Positions 52,409 to 61,828 of a stretch of 64,000 nt of DNA are shown here, in pieces. Under the pieces are notes generated by a model. The model ran no database searches. It was not told the origin of the DNA and was given only the letters and a program-made list of their open reading frames with translations. This stretch comes from Hathewaya proteolytica DSM 3090 (GTDB taxonomy: Bacteria > Bacillota > Clostridia > Clostridiales > Clostridiaceae). Made by a program: the position numbers and the translations under genes. The stretch covers positions 1 through 64,000 of the forward strand of contig NZ_FRAD01000017.1 in NCBI RefSeq assembly GCF_900142225.1, written 5' to 3'. The stretch's first letter is position 1; each line of letters starts with the position of its first letter.

Positions 52409-53602
52409 ATGAATATTATTGTTCAAAAGTATGGTGGAAGTTCAGTGGCAACCACTGAAAAAATTAAAAATATTGCAAAGAAGGTTGTAGGGAAGGCATC
52501 ACAAGGAAATGTTATGGTCATAGTTTTATCAGCTATGGGAAAGACCACAAACCATTTAATACAGCTATCGGAAGAGGTAAGTTCAAAACCCGACAAACGG
52601 GAACTTGATCAATTATTAAGTACAGGTGAGATTGTGTCCATTTCTCTTTTAGCTATGGCTATAAAGGAATTGGGCTATGATGCTGTAAGTTATACAGGGT
52701 ACCAAATATCTATAGAAACAACGGATACCCATGGGGAAGGTTCTATAAAGGATATAAATAGTAAAAAAATTATGGAGGAACTGAAGCAGGGTAAAATTGT
52801 TATTATAGCTGGGTTCCAGGGTATGAATAGTGTAGGTGATATGACTACTCTTGGTAGAGGCGGTTCTGATACTACTGCGGTGGCATTGGCATGTAAGCTT
52901 CATGCCAAATGTGAAATATATACTGATGTAGATGGTATATACAGTACCGATCCTAGAAAATATGATTTGGCACGAAAGCTGGATTATATTAGTTATGAGG
53001 AAATGATGGAACTATCATGTCTTGGTGCAAAGGTAATGCACGCAAGGTCTGTAGAACTAGCAAGCAAATATAATATTCCTATATACGTGGGACTAAGTAC
53101 TGAAAATCAAGGGGGAACTTACATTATGAACAATGAAGATATGGAACTAAAAACTGTAACAGGTATGGCAACTAATAACGATGATATAGTAATTCATATT
53201 AAAGATATAGAGGGAAATATAAATATTATTTCAAAGCTATTTAACATTATTGCAGAGAATAATATTAGCATAGATATGATTAGTCAGACTGCTCCTGTAA
53301 ATAAAATGGTAAGTGTATCATTTACTATTCCAATGATAAAAAAGAGTCAGTGTATGGACTTATTGACAAAATATGTGCAAGAGAACCAAATAAACGTAGA
53401 AGAAAATATAACTAAATTTTCTGTGGTGGGATTAGGCATGAGAAACGCCACTGGAGTGGCTGCAAAGGTATTTAGATTGTTTGATGAAAATCATATAGAG
53501 GTAAAAATGATTACCACTTCTGAAATAAGAATAACTTGTGCCATAAATAGAAGTGATGAAGAAAAAGCAGTTAGCATCATTGCACAAGAATTCAATTTAT
53601 AG
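52409..53602 (+). CDS. lysC: Aspartate kinase
   Basis: The 397-residue enzyme phosphorylates aspartate, the first step to lysine. Its N-terminal kinase has VQKYGGSSVATTEKIKNIAK, GFQGMNSVGDMTTLGRGGSD and YTDVDGIYSTDPR. Two C-terminal ACT domains (IISKLFNIIAENNISIDMIS, then VAAKVFRLFDENHIEVKMIT) allow amino-acid feedback. ATG at 52409 follows GGGAG; a reading from 52331 overlaps the terminator and is not used. The lysine riboswitch upstream marks it as the lysine isoenzyme. Confidence 0.93.
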   Translation: MNIIVQKYGGSSVATTEKIKNIAKKVVGKASQGNVMVIVLSAMGKTTNHLIQLSEEVSSKPDKRELDQLLSTGEIVSISLLAMAIKELGYDAVSYTGYQISIETTDTHGEGSIKDINSKKIMEELKQGKIVIIAGFQGMNSVGDMTTLGRGGSDTTAVALACKLHAKCEIYTDVDGIYSTDPRKYDLARKLDYISYEEMMELSCLGAKVMHARSVELASKYNIPIYVGLSTENQGGTYIMNNEDMELKTVTGMATNNDDIVIHIKDIEGNINIISKLFNIIAENNISIDMISQTAPVNKMVSVSFTIPMIKKSQCMDLLTKYVQENQINVEENITKFSVVGLGMRNATGVAAKVFRLFDENHIEVKMITTSEIRITCAINRSDEEKAVSIIAQEFNL

Positions 53603-53612
53603 GGGTGATAAC

Positions 53613-54908
53613 ATGAAGATTATAGGTAATATGGATATAAGAGATAATCAACTTTATGTAGGTGGCTTTAAGGCCGAAAATCTTGTGGAGGATTATGGTA
53701 CCCCATTGAACGTAATGGACGAAAATCTTATACGCAATAATTGCAACAGATATACTAAAAGTTTTGTTGGAAATACGGATAATAGAGTGGCATATGCCGG
53801 AAAAGCATTTCTCACATTATATATGTGTAAAATTATCAAGGAATGTGGTATGTATTTAGACGTGGTATCTGGTGGGGAGCTGTATACTGCTCAAAAGAGC
53901 GGTTTCCCTATGGAACGTATATATTTTCATGGAAATAATAAAACCAGTGATGAAGTCAATATGGGAGTTAAATTAGGTGTAGGCACTTTTGTGGTAGACA
54001 ATTATTATGAGATGGAACTAATAGAAAAGTATGCAAAGGCACACGAAAAAATTCAGAGAGTGATATTGAGAGTCACACCTGGTATAGAGGCACACACTCA
54101 CGAGTATATAAAAACAGGACAAATAGATTCTAAATTTGGATTTACAAAATTGAATCATGGAATAATTAAAGCTGTTAAGAAAGTGGCAAAATATCCTCAC
54201 ATAGATTTTCAAGGAATACATTGTCATATTGGATCACAAATCTTTGAAACTAAACCTTATGAAGAGGCAGTAAAGGTCATGTTCAACATTGCTTCTGAAA
54301 TAAAAGAAATGCTAAATATTGAGATAAAAGAGATAGACTTAGGTGGTGGCTTTGGTATTTATTACAAAGATGGAGATAAGCCGAAGAAAATAGAGGAGTT
54401 TACAAAAATCATACGAGAAAAAGCAGAAAATATGAAAAAAGAGTATAATATAAATATTCCAATCTTAACAATTGAACCAGGTAGGTCTATAGTTGGTAAT
54501 TCAGGTATAACCTTGTATACCATAGGAGCTATAAAAGACATACCACAGGTGAGAAAATACGTAGCTGTAGATGGTGGAATGGGAGAAAATATACGACCAG
54601 CCTTATACGATGCAGAGTATGAAAGTATAGTTGCAAACAATGTAAATTCAGAAGATGAAGAATGTATTACCATAGCAGGAAAGTGTTGCGAATCGGGGGA
54701 TATCTTAATAAAGGATATTACATTGCCAAAAATTAAATCTGGAGATATAATCGCCATTATGAACACAGGAGCATATGGGTATTCCATGGCTAGTAATTAT
54801 AATAAGATACCAAAACCGGCGGTGGTAATGGTTTCCAATGGTACGGCAAAATTAATTTGTAAAAGACAGACCTATGCAGATTTAATAAAAAATGAAATGA
54901 TTTACTAA
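53613..54908 (+). CDS. lysA: Diaminopimelate decarboxylase
   Basis: The 431-residue PLP enzyme makes lysine from meso-diaminopimelate. The PLP Lys is in VAYAGKAFLTLYMCKII; other motifs are YLDVVSGGELYTA, IDFQGIHCHIGSQIF, EIDLGGGFGIYY, TIEPGRSIVGNSG and AGKCCESGDIL with the substrate-binding Cys. AGGGGTG precedes the ATG at 53613, 10 bp after lysC, so both share the lysine riboswitch. Confidence 0.95.
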   Translation: MKIIGNMDIRDNQLYVGGFKAENLVEDYGTPLNVMDENLIRNNCNRYTKSFVGNTDNRVAYAGKAFLTLYMCKIIKECGMYLDVVSGGELYTAQKSGFPMERIYFHGNNKTSDEVNMGVKLGVGTFVVDNYYEMELIEKYAKAHEKIQRVILRVTPGIEAHTHEYIKTGQIDSKFGFTKLNHGIIKAVKKVAKYPHIDFQGIHCHIGSQIFETKPYEEAVKVMFNIASEIKEMLNIEIKEIDLGGGFGIYYKDGDKPKKIEEFTKIIREKAENMKKEYNINIPILTIEPGRSIVGNSGITLYTIGAIKDIPQVRKYVAVDGGMGENIRPALYDAEYESIVANNVNSEDEECITIAGKCCESGDILIKDITLPKIKSGDIIAIMNTGAYGYSMASNYNKIPKPAVVMVSNGTAKLICKRQTYADLIKNEMIY

Positions 54909-54912
54909 AAAT

Positions 54913-54970
54913 AAGTCTTGGCTTCAGCGGGAGTTTTTACTCCCTCTAAAGTTTAGGACTTTTTATTTTT
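54913..54970 (+). terminator. Terminator after lysA
   Basis: AAGTC pairs with GGACTT at the base and GGGAG with CTCCC near the tip, with mismatches between, followed by TTTTATTTTT. Confidence 0.65.
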
Positions 54971-55107
54971 ACATAAATCAATAAAGAAGTCAAAAATGTT
55001 TTACAAAATAGTTATGTTTCTAAATAATAGAAACTTTCATGATATAATATAAACATAATATAAACTATAATATAAATAATAAAGAAAATAATTTATGAGG
55101 TGAAAAA

Positions 55108-55761
55108 ATGAAAGGCATATTTAAAAAGCTATTAATTTGTTGTAGTGTAATGATTTTTCTTGCTGGATGTCAGGAAGCTAAACCTGGTATCAATGGAAAA
55201 GTGGAGACTCCAAATGTTAAGGCTGATGAAAAGCTTACCTTAAGTACCTTTATTCCAAAGGAAAGTTATAAGGTTGTTTATGATGGTACTGATCTTGCGC
55301 CTAATATTCAATTTATAAGAGGTAACGGAGAAAAATATCAGGCTGTGGGAACAGATGGACGGGGTGCCTTTGTAAATGTATATGAAAAGAATAATGGAAA
55401 ATTAAGTTGTGTAATGGAGTATACTGAGCTTTCACAGGGAGAATCTGAAAGTTTGGAAACTCTTAATTATCTAGATAAAAATGATGTTGGGGATAAAACA
55501 GATGTTTTGTGGGAACCTTTGGAAAAAGGTAGCAAAATGGGAAATCGCCAAATAGAGGATGTAGGTGAAAATTTAAAACTAGACGATCTTCAGCTTAAGG
55601 GTCCTTATGTAAAAGTAGTGGACAACCACAGTGAGAACGATAGTAAAATGATTATAACTTCGTATTATTCAGAGGGACTTGGATGTGTAAAATATGAGGT
55701 AAGTATGGATGGAGTAGTTGTATGCCATTATATACTAAAGAGCTATACTTTAAATAAGTAA
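55108..55761 (+). CDS. Predicted lipoprotein, unknown function
   Basis: The 217-residue protein begins KKLLICCSVMIFLAGCQEAK, a lipoprotein signal with the lipobox Cys near residue 21. The mature part alternates beta strands and charged turns (YKVVYDGTDLAPNIQFIRGN). It repeats the phrase of being measured against output text such as MEYTELSQGESESLETLNYL, without a family that I recognise. GAGGTG precedes the ATG. It is monocistronic with its own terminator, so it gives no functional hint from neighbours. Confidence 0.75.
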   Translation: MKGIFKKLLICCSVMIFLAGCQEAKPGINGKVETPNVKADEKLTLSTFIPKESYKVVYDGTDLAPNIQFIRGNGEKYQAVGTDGRGAFVNVYEKNNGKLSCVMEYTELSQGESESLETLNYLDKNDVGDKTDVLWEPLEKGSKMGNRQIEDVGENLKLDDLQLKGPYVKVVDNHSENDSKMIITSYYSEGLGCVKYEVSMDGVVVCHYILKSYTLNK

Positions 55762-55771
55762 TAATAGATGA

Positions 55772-55810
55772 GGGTATCACATGGTAAACATAGTTGTGAT
55801 ACCCTTATTT
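55772..55810 (+). terminator. Terminator after lipoprotein gene
   Basis: GGGTATCAC pairs perfectly with GTGATACCC, followed by TTATTT. Confidence 0.9.
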
Positions 55811-55973
55811 ACCTTATATAACGTATAATAGCTACATAGATAACTATTTACAGATAGATTACTATATATTTTTGGATTATATATGTTATAATAAATATTG
55901 TTTATTAAAGAAATGATGTATATTATTAAAAATAATTATCATATATAATGTTAGGAAAAATGGGAGGTAAATT

Positions 55974-57170
55974 ATGAATTGCATCATTGCACAATCCGGA
56001 GGGCCTACAGCCGTTATTAATTCAAGCTTTATTGGTGCTTTGACAGAGGCAGTAAAATGTGGGAAGTACAATAGGGTTTTGGCAGGCATAAATGGTATTC
56101 AGGGAATATTAAATGAAAATATAAAGGATGTAACAGATCTTACTGAGGAGCAACGCCAGGAGATTAAATGTACTCCAGCTGCAGTACTAGGATCTTGTAG
56201 GTACAAGCTTAAAAGCATAGAGGAAGATAGTGAACAATATGAAAAACTTTTTAGTATATTTGAGAAGCACCACATTGATACCTTTTTCTACATAGGTGGA
56301 AATGATTCCATGGATACAGTGAAGAATTTAAGTTATTATGCAAAAGAAAAAGGGCTTGACTTTAGGGCTGTGGGTATACCAAAGACTATAGATAATGATT
56401 TAGAAATAATGGACCATACGCCTGGTTTTGCTAGTGCGGCGAAATACATAAATACTTGTATTGTAGAATCTTATTTAGACAATAGCGTATATGATCAGAA
56501 AAGTGTACTTATAATTGAAACCATGGGAAGAGAAGCTGGGTGGTTAGCTGCATCTGCCGTGGCGGCCAAAGTAAATGGGAAACAGATTGTGGACCACATA
56601 TATGTACCTGAGAATGCTTTTGAAGATGTAAAATTCCTCAATACAGTAAGAGAAGGACTGGAGAAAAAGGATAGATTGTATATCGTAGTTTCTGAGGGCA
56701 TAAGATATGCTAATGGAGATTTTGTTGCAAACTCAAACAACAATGCTTCTCATGATAAATTTGGACATGCTCAGTTAGGGGGAGTAGGACAGAAGCTGAA
56801 GGCTATGATTTTGTCGTCAGGTGTGACAAAGAGAGTAAAGGCTTTAGAGTTTAACATACTTCAAAGATGCGCTGGACATGTAAGTTCAAGGGTTGATTTA
56901 GAAGAGGCCTTTGAATTGGGAGCTAAGGCTGTAGAATTCGCCTGTCAGAATATGAGTGGTATATTGCCAGGTATAATAAGAAACAGCAACACTCCATATA
57001 CATATACCATTGAGCCTATAGAAATTCAGGATGTAGCAAACATGACAAAAGTGTTGCCGCAATCATGGATAGATAAAGAAAATGATTTCATAACTGAGGA
57101 TATGAATGTCTATGTTGAGTCTTTAATTGACCACATGGATATAGTGTCTAAATATACTACATTACTGTAA
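55974..57170 (+). CDS. pfp: Pyrophosphate-type 6-phosphofructokinase
   Basis: This 398-residue PFK-family enzyme phosphorylates fructose-6-phosphate. The donor site is of the PPi type: GGNDSMDT has Asp111 where ATP enzymes have Gly, and the catalytic loop reads PKTIDND (Lys137) instead of PGTIDND. Further motifs are IIETMGREAGWLAA and VSEGIRY. GGGAGG precedes the ATG. Using PPi saves ATP and is common in anaerobes. A cluster of DnaA boxes follows the gene. Confidence 0.88.
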   Translation: MNCIIAQSGGPTAVINSSFIGALTEAVKCGKYNRVLAGINGIQGILNENIKDVTDLTEEQRQEIKCTPAAVLGSCRYKLKSIEEDSEQYEKLFSIFEKHHIDTFFYIGGNDSMDTVKNLSYYAKEKGLDFRAVGIPKTIDNDLEIMDHTPGFASAAKYINTCIVESYLDNSVYDQKSVLIIETMGREAGWLAASAVAAKVNGKQIVDHIYVPENAFEDVKFLNTVREGLEKKDRLYIVVSEGIRYANGDFVANSNNNASHDKFGHAQLGGVGQKLKAMILSSGVTKRVKALEFNILQRCAGHVSSRVDLEEAFELGAKAVEFACQNMSGILPGIIRNSNTPYTYTIEPIEIQDVANMTKVLPQSWIDKENDFITEDMNVYVESLIDHMDIVSKYTTLL

Positions 57171-57230
57171 GTCATATGAAAATGCTTTAATCAACATAAT
57201 ATACACAGAAAAAGTGTTTTTTTCACAGGC

Positions 57231-57387
57231 TTATCCACAAAAACTGTGGATAAGTTCTGTAGAATTGTGGAAAACTTATATTTAATAGATAAAAAATGTT
57301 TTAAATACTATAAATTCAGATTATAAATACGAAATAATGCAGTTGTCCACAAAATCTGTGGACAAATATTGAAAAAACTGTGGATAA
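57231..57387. other. Cluster of six DnaA boxes
   Basis: TTATCCACA (57231) and TGTGGATAA (57245) face each other 5 bp apart. TGTGGAAAA lies at 57266. TTGTCCACA (57343) and TGTGGACAA (57357) form a second inverted pair with the same 5-bp gap. TGTGGATAA lies at 57379. Between 57275 and 57342 is a very AT-rich tract. No dnaA, dnaN, rpmH or gyrB gene is nearby, so this may be a regulatory DnaA-binding locus or a second origin-like region. Confidence 0.75.
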
Positions 57388-57432
57388 GTATAAATTTAAT
57401 GTGTATAAACAGAATTCTTGGAGAACAAAAAT

Positions 57433-57476
57433 TGCCTGTGAATAAGCTTACAACTTAGCACAGGCATTATTTTTGT
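57433..57476. terminator. Bidirectional terminator between pfp and the HD-GYP gene
   Basis: TGCCTGTG pairs with CACAGGCA, with TTATTTTTG on the plus side and ATTTTTG on the minus side. A transcript from pfp would read through the DnaA boxes before stopping here. Confidence 0.8.
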
Positions 57477-57510
57477 TCTAAAAATACTTTGTGAATATAA
57501 TTTGGATATA

Positions 57511-58587
57511 TTAAATGTTTACAACTTCTATAATTGTTATGTTGGTTGTGTGCATATCATCTTTAAGGTTAATGTATTCGTTAGTAATCTTGTTAGTTTT
57601 TTTGTTGATAAGCCGAACTCTCGGGCGTGTACAGCAATCAGGAAAGTTTTTTACTACTATGCCAATGCGTTGATTGCTGAGCCGAACACATGTTCCCAAA
57701 GGATAAGGCGCAACTCGCCTAGTAAAAATTTTCACAAGTTCCATATCAAAAAGCGAATCAGCTCCACCCATAATATATTCCATAGCATCAGAAGGAAGTA
57801 TAGCACTTCTGTAAGGTCTGTCAGAAGTTAGCGAATCAAATACGTCGGCAATGGATATTATTTTACCGAAAGTGTGTATTTTATTTTTTTTCAATCCAAA
57901 TGGATAGCCGGAACCATTGCAGTGTTCGTGGTGGTGAAGTATACCCATGTAAGACGAAGTTGCTATATTAGGATAGTTGTCTTTAATGAAGGCATAGCCT
58001 AAGAACGAATGAGCTCTAATCTTGCGGTGCTCTTCTTGAGTAAGGGATGACTGTTTGATAAGGATGTGTTTGGGAATGAAAATGTTTCCAATATCGTGAA
58101 GAATAGCAGCTAACCCCAGGTTGTACAGTGTGGTCCTATTATAGCCTAATGATATTCCCATAATAGTTGATATGACAGCAACGTTTAAAGAATGATAATA
58201 TGTATATTCATCAAAAAGCTTTAAATCCACCATATTGTAAAGAAGATTATCTGTACTTAATATCTGGTTTATAATAGTTTCAACTATGAATTTAATTTCA
58301 TCCATTGATTGAGTTAAATCAGAACCATTGTAGTCATTGATAAATATATTCTTTATGCCACTAAGAGCCTTGATTTTCAACTCTTCGCTTATCATGGTAT
58401 TAATCTTTATGTCGGAACTAATCTGGTCCTCTATGTAAATTCCTGATAGACCAAGTTGATGGATGGCTTGTATTTGATTTTGTTTTAGTACAGAACCCTT
58501 TTTTAACAAGAGACTTTCGTCCTTGTCATACAAATTTACAGCTAAAACCATGTTTTCTCTGATACAAGAGTCAGGCACAAAACGCAT
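57511..58587 (-). CDS. HD-GYP domain phosphodiesterase
   Basis: The 358-residue protein has an N-terminal helical/beta domain (residues ~1-110) and an HD-GYP domain. YHSLNVAVISTIMG gives the first His, AILHDIGNIFIPKHIL the HD pair, SFLGYAFIK and HHEHCNGSGYPFGLK the GYP-type loop, and SIADVFDSLTSDRPYR the last motif. Such enzymes degrade c-di-GMP. All motif residues seem present. ATG at 58587 follows GGGAGGAG; the longer reading to 58641 is not used. Confidence 0.9.
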   Translation of the reverse strand: MRFVPDSCIRENMVLAVNLYDKDESLLLKKGSVLKQNQIQAIHQLGLSGIYIEDQISSDIKINTMISEELKIKALSGIKNIFINDYNGSDLTQSMDEIKFIVETIINQILSTDNLLYNMVDLKLFDEYTYYHSLNVAVISTIMGISLGYNRTTLYNLGLAAILHDIGNIFIPKHILIKQSSLTQEEHRKIRAHSFLGYAFIKDNYPNIATSSYMGILHHHEHCNGSGYPFGLKKNKIHTFGKIISIADVFDSLTSDRPYRSAILPSDAMEYIMGGADSLFDMELVKIFTRRVAPYPLGTCVRLSNQRIGIVVKNFPDCCTRPRVRLINKKTNKITNEYINLKDDMHTTNITIIEVVNI

Positions 58588-58756
58588 ATAGGACTCCTCC
58601 CTCAAATTATAATAACATATTAAATTATAGAATATATCCATATTATATTAAAGAATACTAGAACATTTTTTAGCTGAAAATGCACATAAAATAAAGGGTT
58701 CTGTCATTTATTTAATATAATTAAACAAAAAAATGAATAATTTGAATAAACAAAAA

Positions 58757-59467
58757 CTATTTTGTTACAATGAAGTTGTTATCAATCACCTGTTGTCTAG
58801 TTGGGAATTTTCCACAACAATGGGAACCTTCTGGACACCACATAAGATATTCACAATGGGGAACAAGAGTATTTTCTAATTCCGGAAGAACACTTATTAC
58901 TTCTTTCTTCATTAGATTTGCTAATTGCCTTATTTCCCATTGGCTTCTAATGCAAAGTCTCTTATGCATAAAGTGTATGAGAGCTTCTAGGGTAAAACCC
59001 CATGTGCCTTGAGTTTCACAGCTTTCAAGTAGGCAGTATCTTGCATCTTGGTTTGCACCTTCTTTATTTTTACCTTGAGATTTCAATATTTGCTGTATTT
59101 CCCCATAGGTTTTTATACTTTGCTCCATAAGTTCTGTGTATTTTTTTAATGCTTCTTGGTTTTCAGCTATTGTTGGAGGAATTACAAAGTTCACTCCGTT
59201 CATGTCACAGTACCTTTGAGATTGTTGGTTTAGCTCTACGCCAATTTTGTGCCTGTTTAGCTGCAAACTACAAGCTCTTGAGATCCCTCTTATTCTAAAC
59301 TTGAAATATTCCGTTCTGCTACCACTAAAATGGCTCTGATTTGCACAAGCATGTCCAACCCTTTCAGCGTATTCTATAGGGGTATTATAACATTCACAAG
59401 AAAACTCCCCCCAATGTTTATAAAGTTCCTTCATATAATTACCATTTATAAGTTCTACAGAAATCAT
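58757..59467 (-). CDS. thyX: FAD-dependent thymidylate synthase
   Basis: The 236-residue ThyX makes dTMP with FAD and methylene-folate. The signature region reads SLQLNRHKIGVELNQQSQRY, whereas the family pattern is RHR-x7-S-x-R-Y: the third residue is Lys and the spacer is one longer. The rest (GISRACSLQLNRH, HFMHKRLCIRSQWEIRQLAN) fits. A Cys-rich C-terminus (HCEYLMWCPEGSHCCGK) is unusual. GGGAGG precedes the ATG. It is followed at some distance by the HD-GYP gene on the same strand. Confidence 0.88.
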   Translation of the reverse strand: MISVELINGNYMKELYKHWGEFSCECYNTPIEYAERVGHACANQSHFSGSRTEYFKFRIRGISRACSLQLNRHKIGVELNQQSQRYCDMNGVNFVIPPTIAENQEALKKYTELMEQSIKTYGEIQQILKSQGKNKEGANQDARYCLLESCETQGTWGFTLEALIHFMHKRLCIRSQWEIRQLANLMKKEVISVLPELENTLVPHCEYLMWCPEGSHCCGKFPTRQQVIDNNFIVTK

Positions 59468-59699
59468 ATTTACCTCCCGAATTTATTCTATGTAAATATA
59501 ATATCACATGTTTACGCAAAAAAAACTGTTAATTAAAGCCATAACAACATTTGAACACTTACAAAAAAATTCATATAATTTGTAGAAAACATAAGTATTT
59601 TGTAACAAAAAATGAAATTTGTAATATTAATATATAGAGGATGTTTTTCTCAAAAATAATATTATCATACAAATCTTATTAAAAAGGATGGTTTTACAA

Positions 59700-60590
59700 A
59701 TGAATGAAGAGATATTTGAATGTACTAATACAGATGAAATAGGAGAACGTGTTTGGACTCCTAGATATGAGGCCTGCTCTAAGGATTATGGCGACTATGA
59801 AGGTGCATCAAAGGCAGGAGAAGGTGCAATACGAGTTACCAGATATCTTGGCAGTATTACTATGGGTAAGATGCTTTTAAATAAAATAAGGATACCTGAA
59901 GGGTTTGTTGAAGCAGAGCATATTGCTAGTAAATTGAAATTGAATACCTGTAAGGTATGTGGAGATACAATTTTTTTAACTGGTTGTCTTACTGAGACCA
60001 TTAACTATGTTACATCTGTGATGCCAGCCATGCCTTCAGTTGGTGATAGCGTTATAGATGGTCAGGGTCAATTTCATAGTAAAATAACATGCAATGGCAA
60101 TCCAAAGGTTAGAAGGGTAGAAAACAAAACCATTATTGTAGATATCCCGGTTTCTATGTCTATGAAAGCTGATTTCTTGGAGAATGTAAGACTAAGGGGA
60201 AGTAGAAATAGAAAGGCTTTTTACAATGAAAATACACTTCAGCGCTGTGGAAGGGGTTCTGTTGGAGTTTGTCCATGTGAATCTTTTTCAGAGGACTTTG
60301 TCATACTAAATAAAGGTTTTGATTGTGATGTGGAGGCATACAGAGTTTCACAGGTTGATATAAGCAAAATCTTTGATTTTCCACCATGTGGTATGTGTGG
60401 TGCACAAGGTGCAATGGATGGGGATCTTTCAAGTGATGGGGACTTTCAAGTGGGATCAGCAAATTTTTGCAACAAGTATTTTGTTATAGAGGAAAAGATG
60501 CTTTTAGAGGTAGTTGTATCGGTGTATATGGATGAACTTGATTTGGGAGACGATAATAATTATAATTGCGGACGTGGATGCTCATTCTAA
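59700..60590 (+). CDS. Cys-rich protein of unknown function
   Basis: This 296-residue soluble protein has many Cys, in CKVCGDTIFLTGC, CGRGSVGVCPCESF, FPPCGMCGAQGAMDGD and the C-terminal NYNCGRGCSF. There is no signal peptide or membrane helix. A middle part (NKTIIVDIPVSMSMKADFLE) loosely recalls the beta-rich SPOCS/DUF3794 domain of spore coat proteins, but I am not sure. The ATG at 59700 follows AAGGA at 12 bases; the ATG at 59688 overlaps that site. It is monocistronic. A structural spore protein or metal-binding protein is possible. Confidence 0.6.
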   Translation: MNEEIFECTNTDEIGERVWTPRYEACSKDYGDYEGASKAGEGAIRVTRYLGSITMGKMLLNKIRIPEGFVEAEHIASKLKLNTCKVCGDTIFLTGCLTETINYVTSVMPAMPSVGDSVIDGQGQFHSKITCNGNPKVRRVENKTIIVDIPVSMSMKADFLENVRLRGSRNRKAFYNENTLQRCGRGSVGVCPCESFSEDFVILNKGFDCDVEAYRVSQVDISKIFDFPPCGMCGAQGAMDGDLSSDGDFQVGSANFCNKYFVIEEKMLLEVVVSVYMDELDLGDDNNYNCGRGCSF

Positions 60591-60778
60591 GTTTCATCCA
60601 AGGCTTAATTAACAGCCAATCCTTATTTTAAATTTTCAAGGCAAAGTCATATATCATGGCTTTGCCTTCAGTGCTTATATTAACAAAGTCTAAAAGATTA
60701 ATAATAATTTTAATATATATATAAAATTAATGATATAATATCATTGTAAATATAATTTCAACAAAAGTGGGTGATTAG

Positions 60779-61828
60779 ATGGATGAGAAACAATTGCTAA
60801 AGGATTTATGTACATCACATGGTCCTAGTGGTAGGGAGGATATGCTTTACCCTATTATTGAAAATGCCTTCAAGCCATACTGTCATGAGATAAGATGTGG
60901 CAGTCAAAATAATGTGTATGCCATAAAAAAAGGAAGGGGAAATGGCAAAAATAGCATTATGCTTATGGCACATGCTGATGAGGTGTTCATGCAGGTTACG
61001 GGGATTATGGACAATGGTTTTTTAAAGTTTACAACTCTAGGTATAGATGCTAAAACACTGGTATCACAGGAAGTTGTCATTCATGGCACAAGTCAGATTA
61101 TAGGAATCATAGGAATTAAACCTCCACACCTTATGAATGATGAAGAGAAGAATGCCGCAGTTAAAGTGGATGATTTGCTTATTGATACTGGATTATCCAA
61201 AGAAGAGGCAGAAAAAAATATTAAAATTGGAACATATGTAACATTAAAAAGAGATTTCTATGAGCTTTTAAATGACAATGTGGTTTGTAAGGCTTTAGAT
61301 GATAGAGCCAGTATAGTTTCTATGTGGAATTGTGCAAAAGAGCTTATGAATGTAAATCATGAGTTTGATGTATACTTTGTATGCTCATGTCAGGAAGAGG
61401 TTGGGCATAGGGGTGCAAAGATGGCTTCCTATGATTTAAATCCAACTTTAGCCATAGCTATTGATGTTACTTTTGATAGTGGGAAAATGGGAATACCAGA
61501 TAAAGAAACGTATCTTGGAAAGGGTCCGTGTATATGTATAGGTCCTAATATCCACCCTAAATTTAGAAAAAGGCTTATGGAATTAGCAGAAGAGTATAAT
61601 ATACCATATCAAGTAGAGGTAGAAGGTGGAAATACAGGTACAGACGCTTGGGACATACAAATCGTAAGAAATGCCATTCCTACTTTGCTTATATCTATTC
61701 CACAAAAGTACATGCACACTTCTGTAGAAATGGTAAATATGAAGGATGTCGTTAACACGGGAAGAATTATGGCCAAGTTCATTGAAAAGGTTACGTCGGA
61801 AAATCTGGAGGAAATGCTATGCTTTTAG
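60779..61828 (+). CDS. M42 family metallopeptidase 1
   Basis: This 349-residue aminopeptidase of the M42 (TET) family has all metal ligands: His65 and Asp67 in LMAHADEVFM, Asp in KALDDRASIV, the Glu pair in CQEEVGHRGAKMA, Asp in AIAIDVTFDSG and the last His in QKYMHTSVEMVN. The PDZ-like insert with the apical domain is in place (TLGIDAKTLVSQEVVIHGTS). It probably trims peptides in the cytoplasm as a large oligomer. It overlaps the second paralogue by 10 bp, so translation is coupled. Confidence 0.93.
   Translation: MDEKQLLKDLCTSHGPSGREDMLYPIIENAFKPYCHEIRCGSQNNVYAIKKGRGNGKNSIMLMAHADEVFMQVTGIMDNGFLKFTTLGIDAKTLVSQEVVIHGTSQIIGIIGIKPPHLMNDEEKNAAVKVDDLLIDTGLSKEEAEKNIKIGTYVTLKRDFYELLNDNVVCKALDDRASIVSMWNCAKELMNVNHEFDVYFVCSCQEEVGHRGAKMASYDLNPTLAIAIDVTFDSGKMGIPDKETYLGKGPCICIGPNIHPKFRKRLMELAEEYNIPYQVEVEGGNTGTDAWDIQIVRNAIPTLLISIPQKYMHTSVEMVNMKDVVNTGRIMAKFIEKVTSENLEEMLCF

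Noticed and set aside
57231..57387. Calling the DnaA-box cluster the chromosomal oriC
   Set aside because: dnaA, dnaN, rpmH and gyrB are not adjacent, so the origin claim needs skew or replication data.
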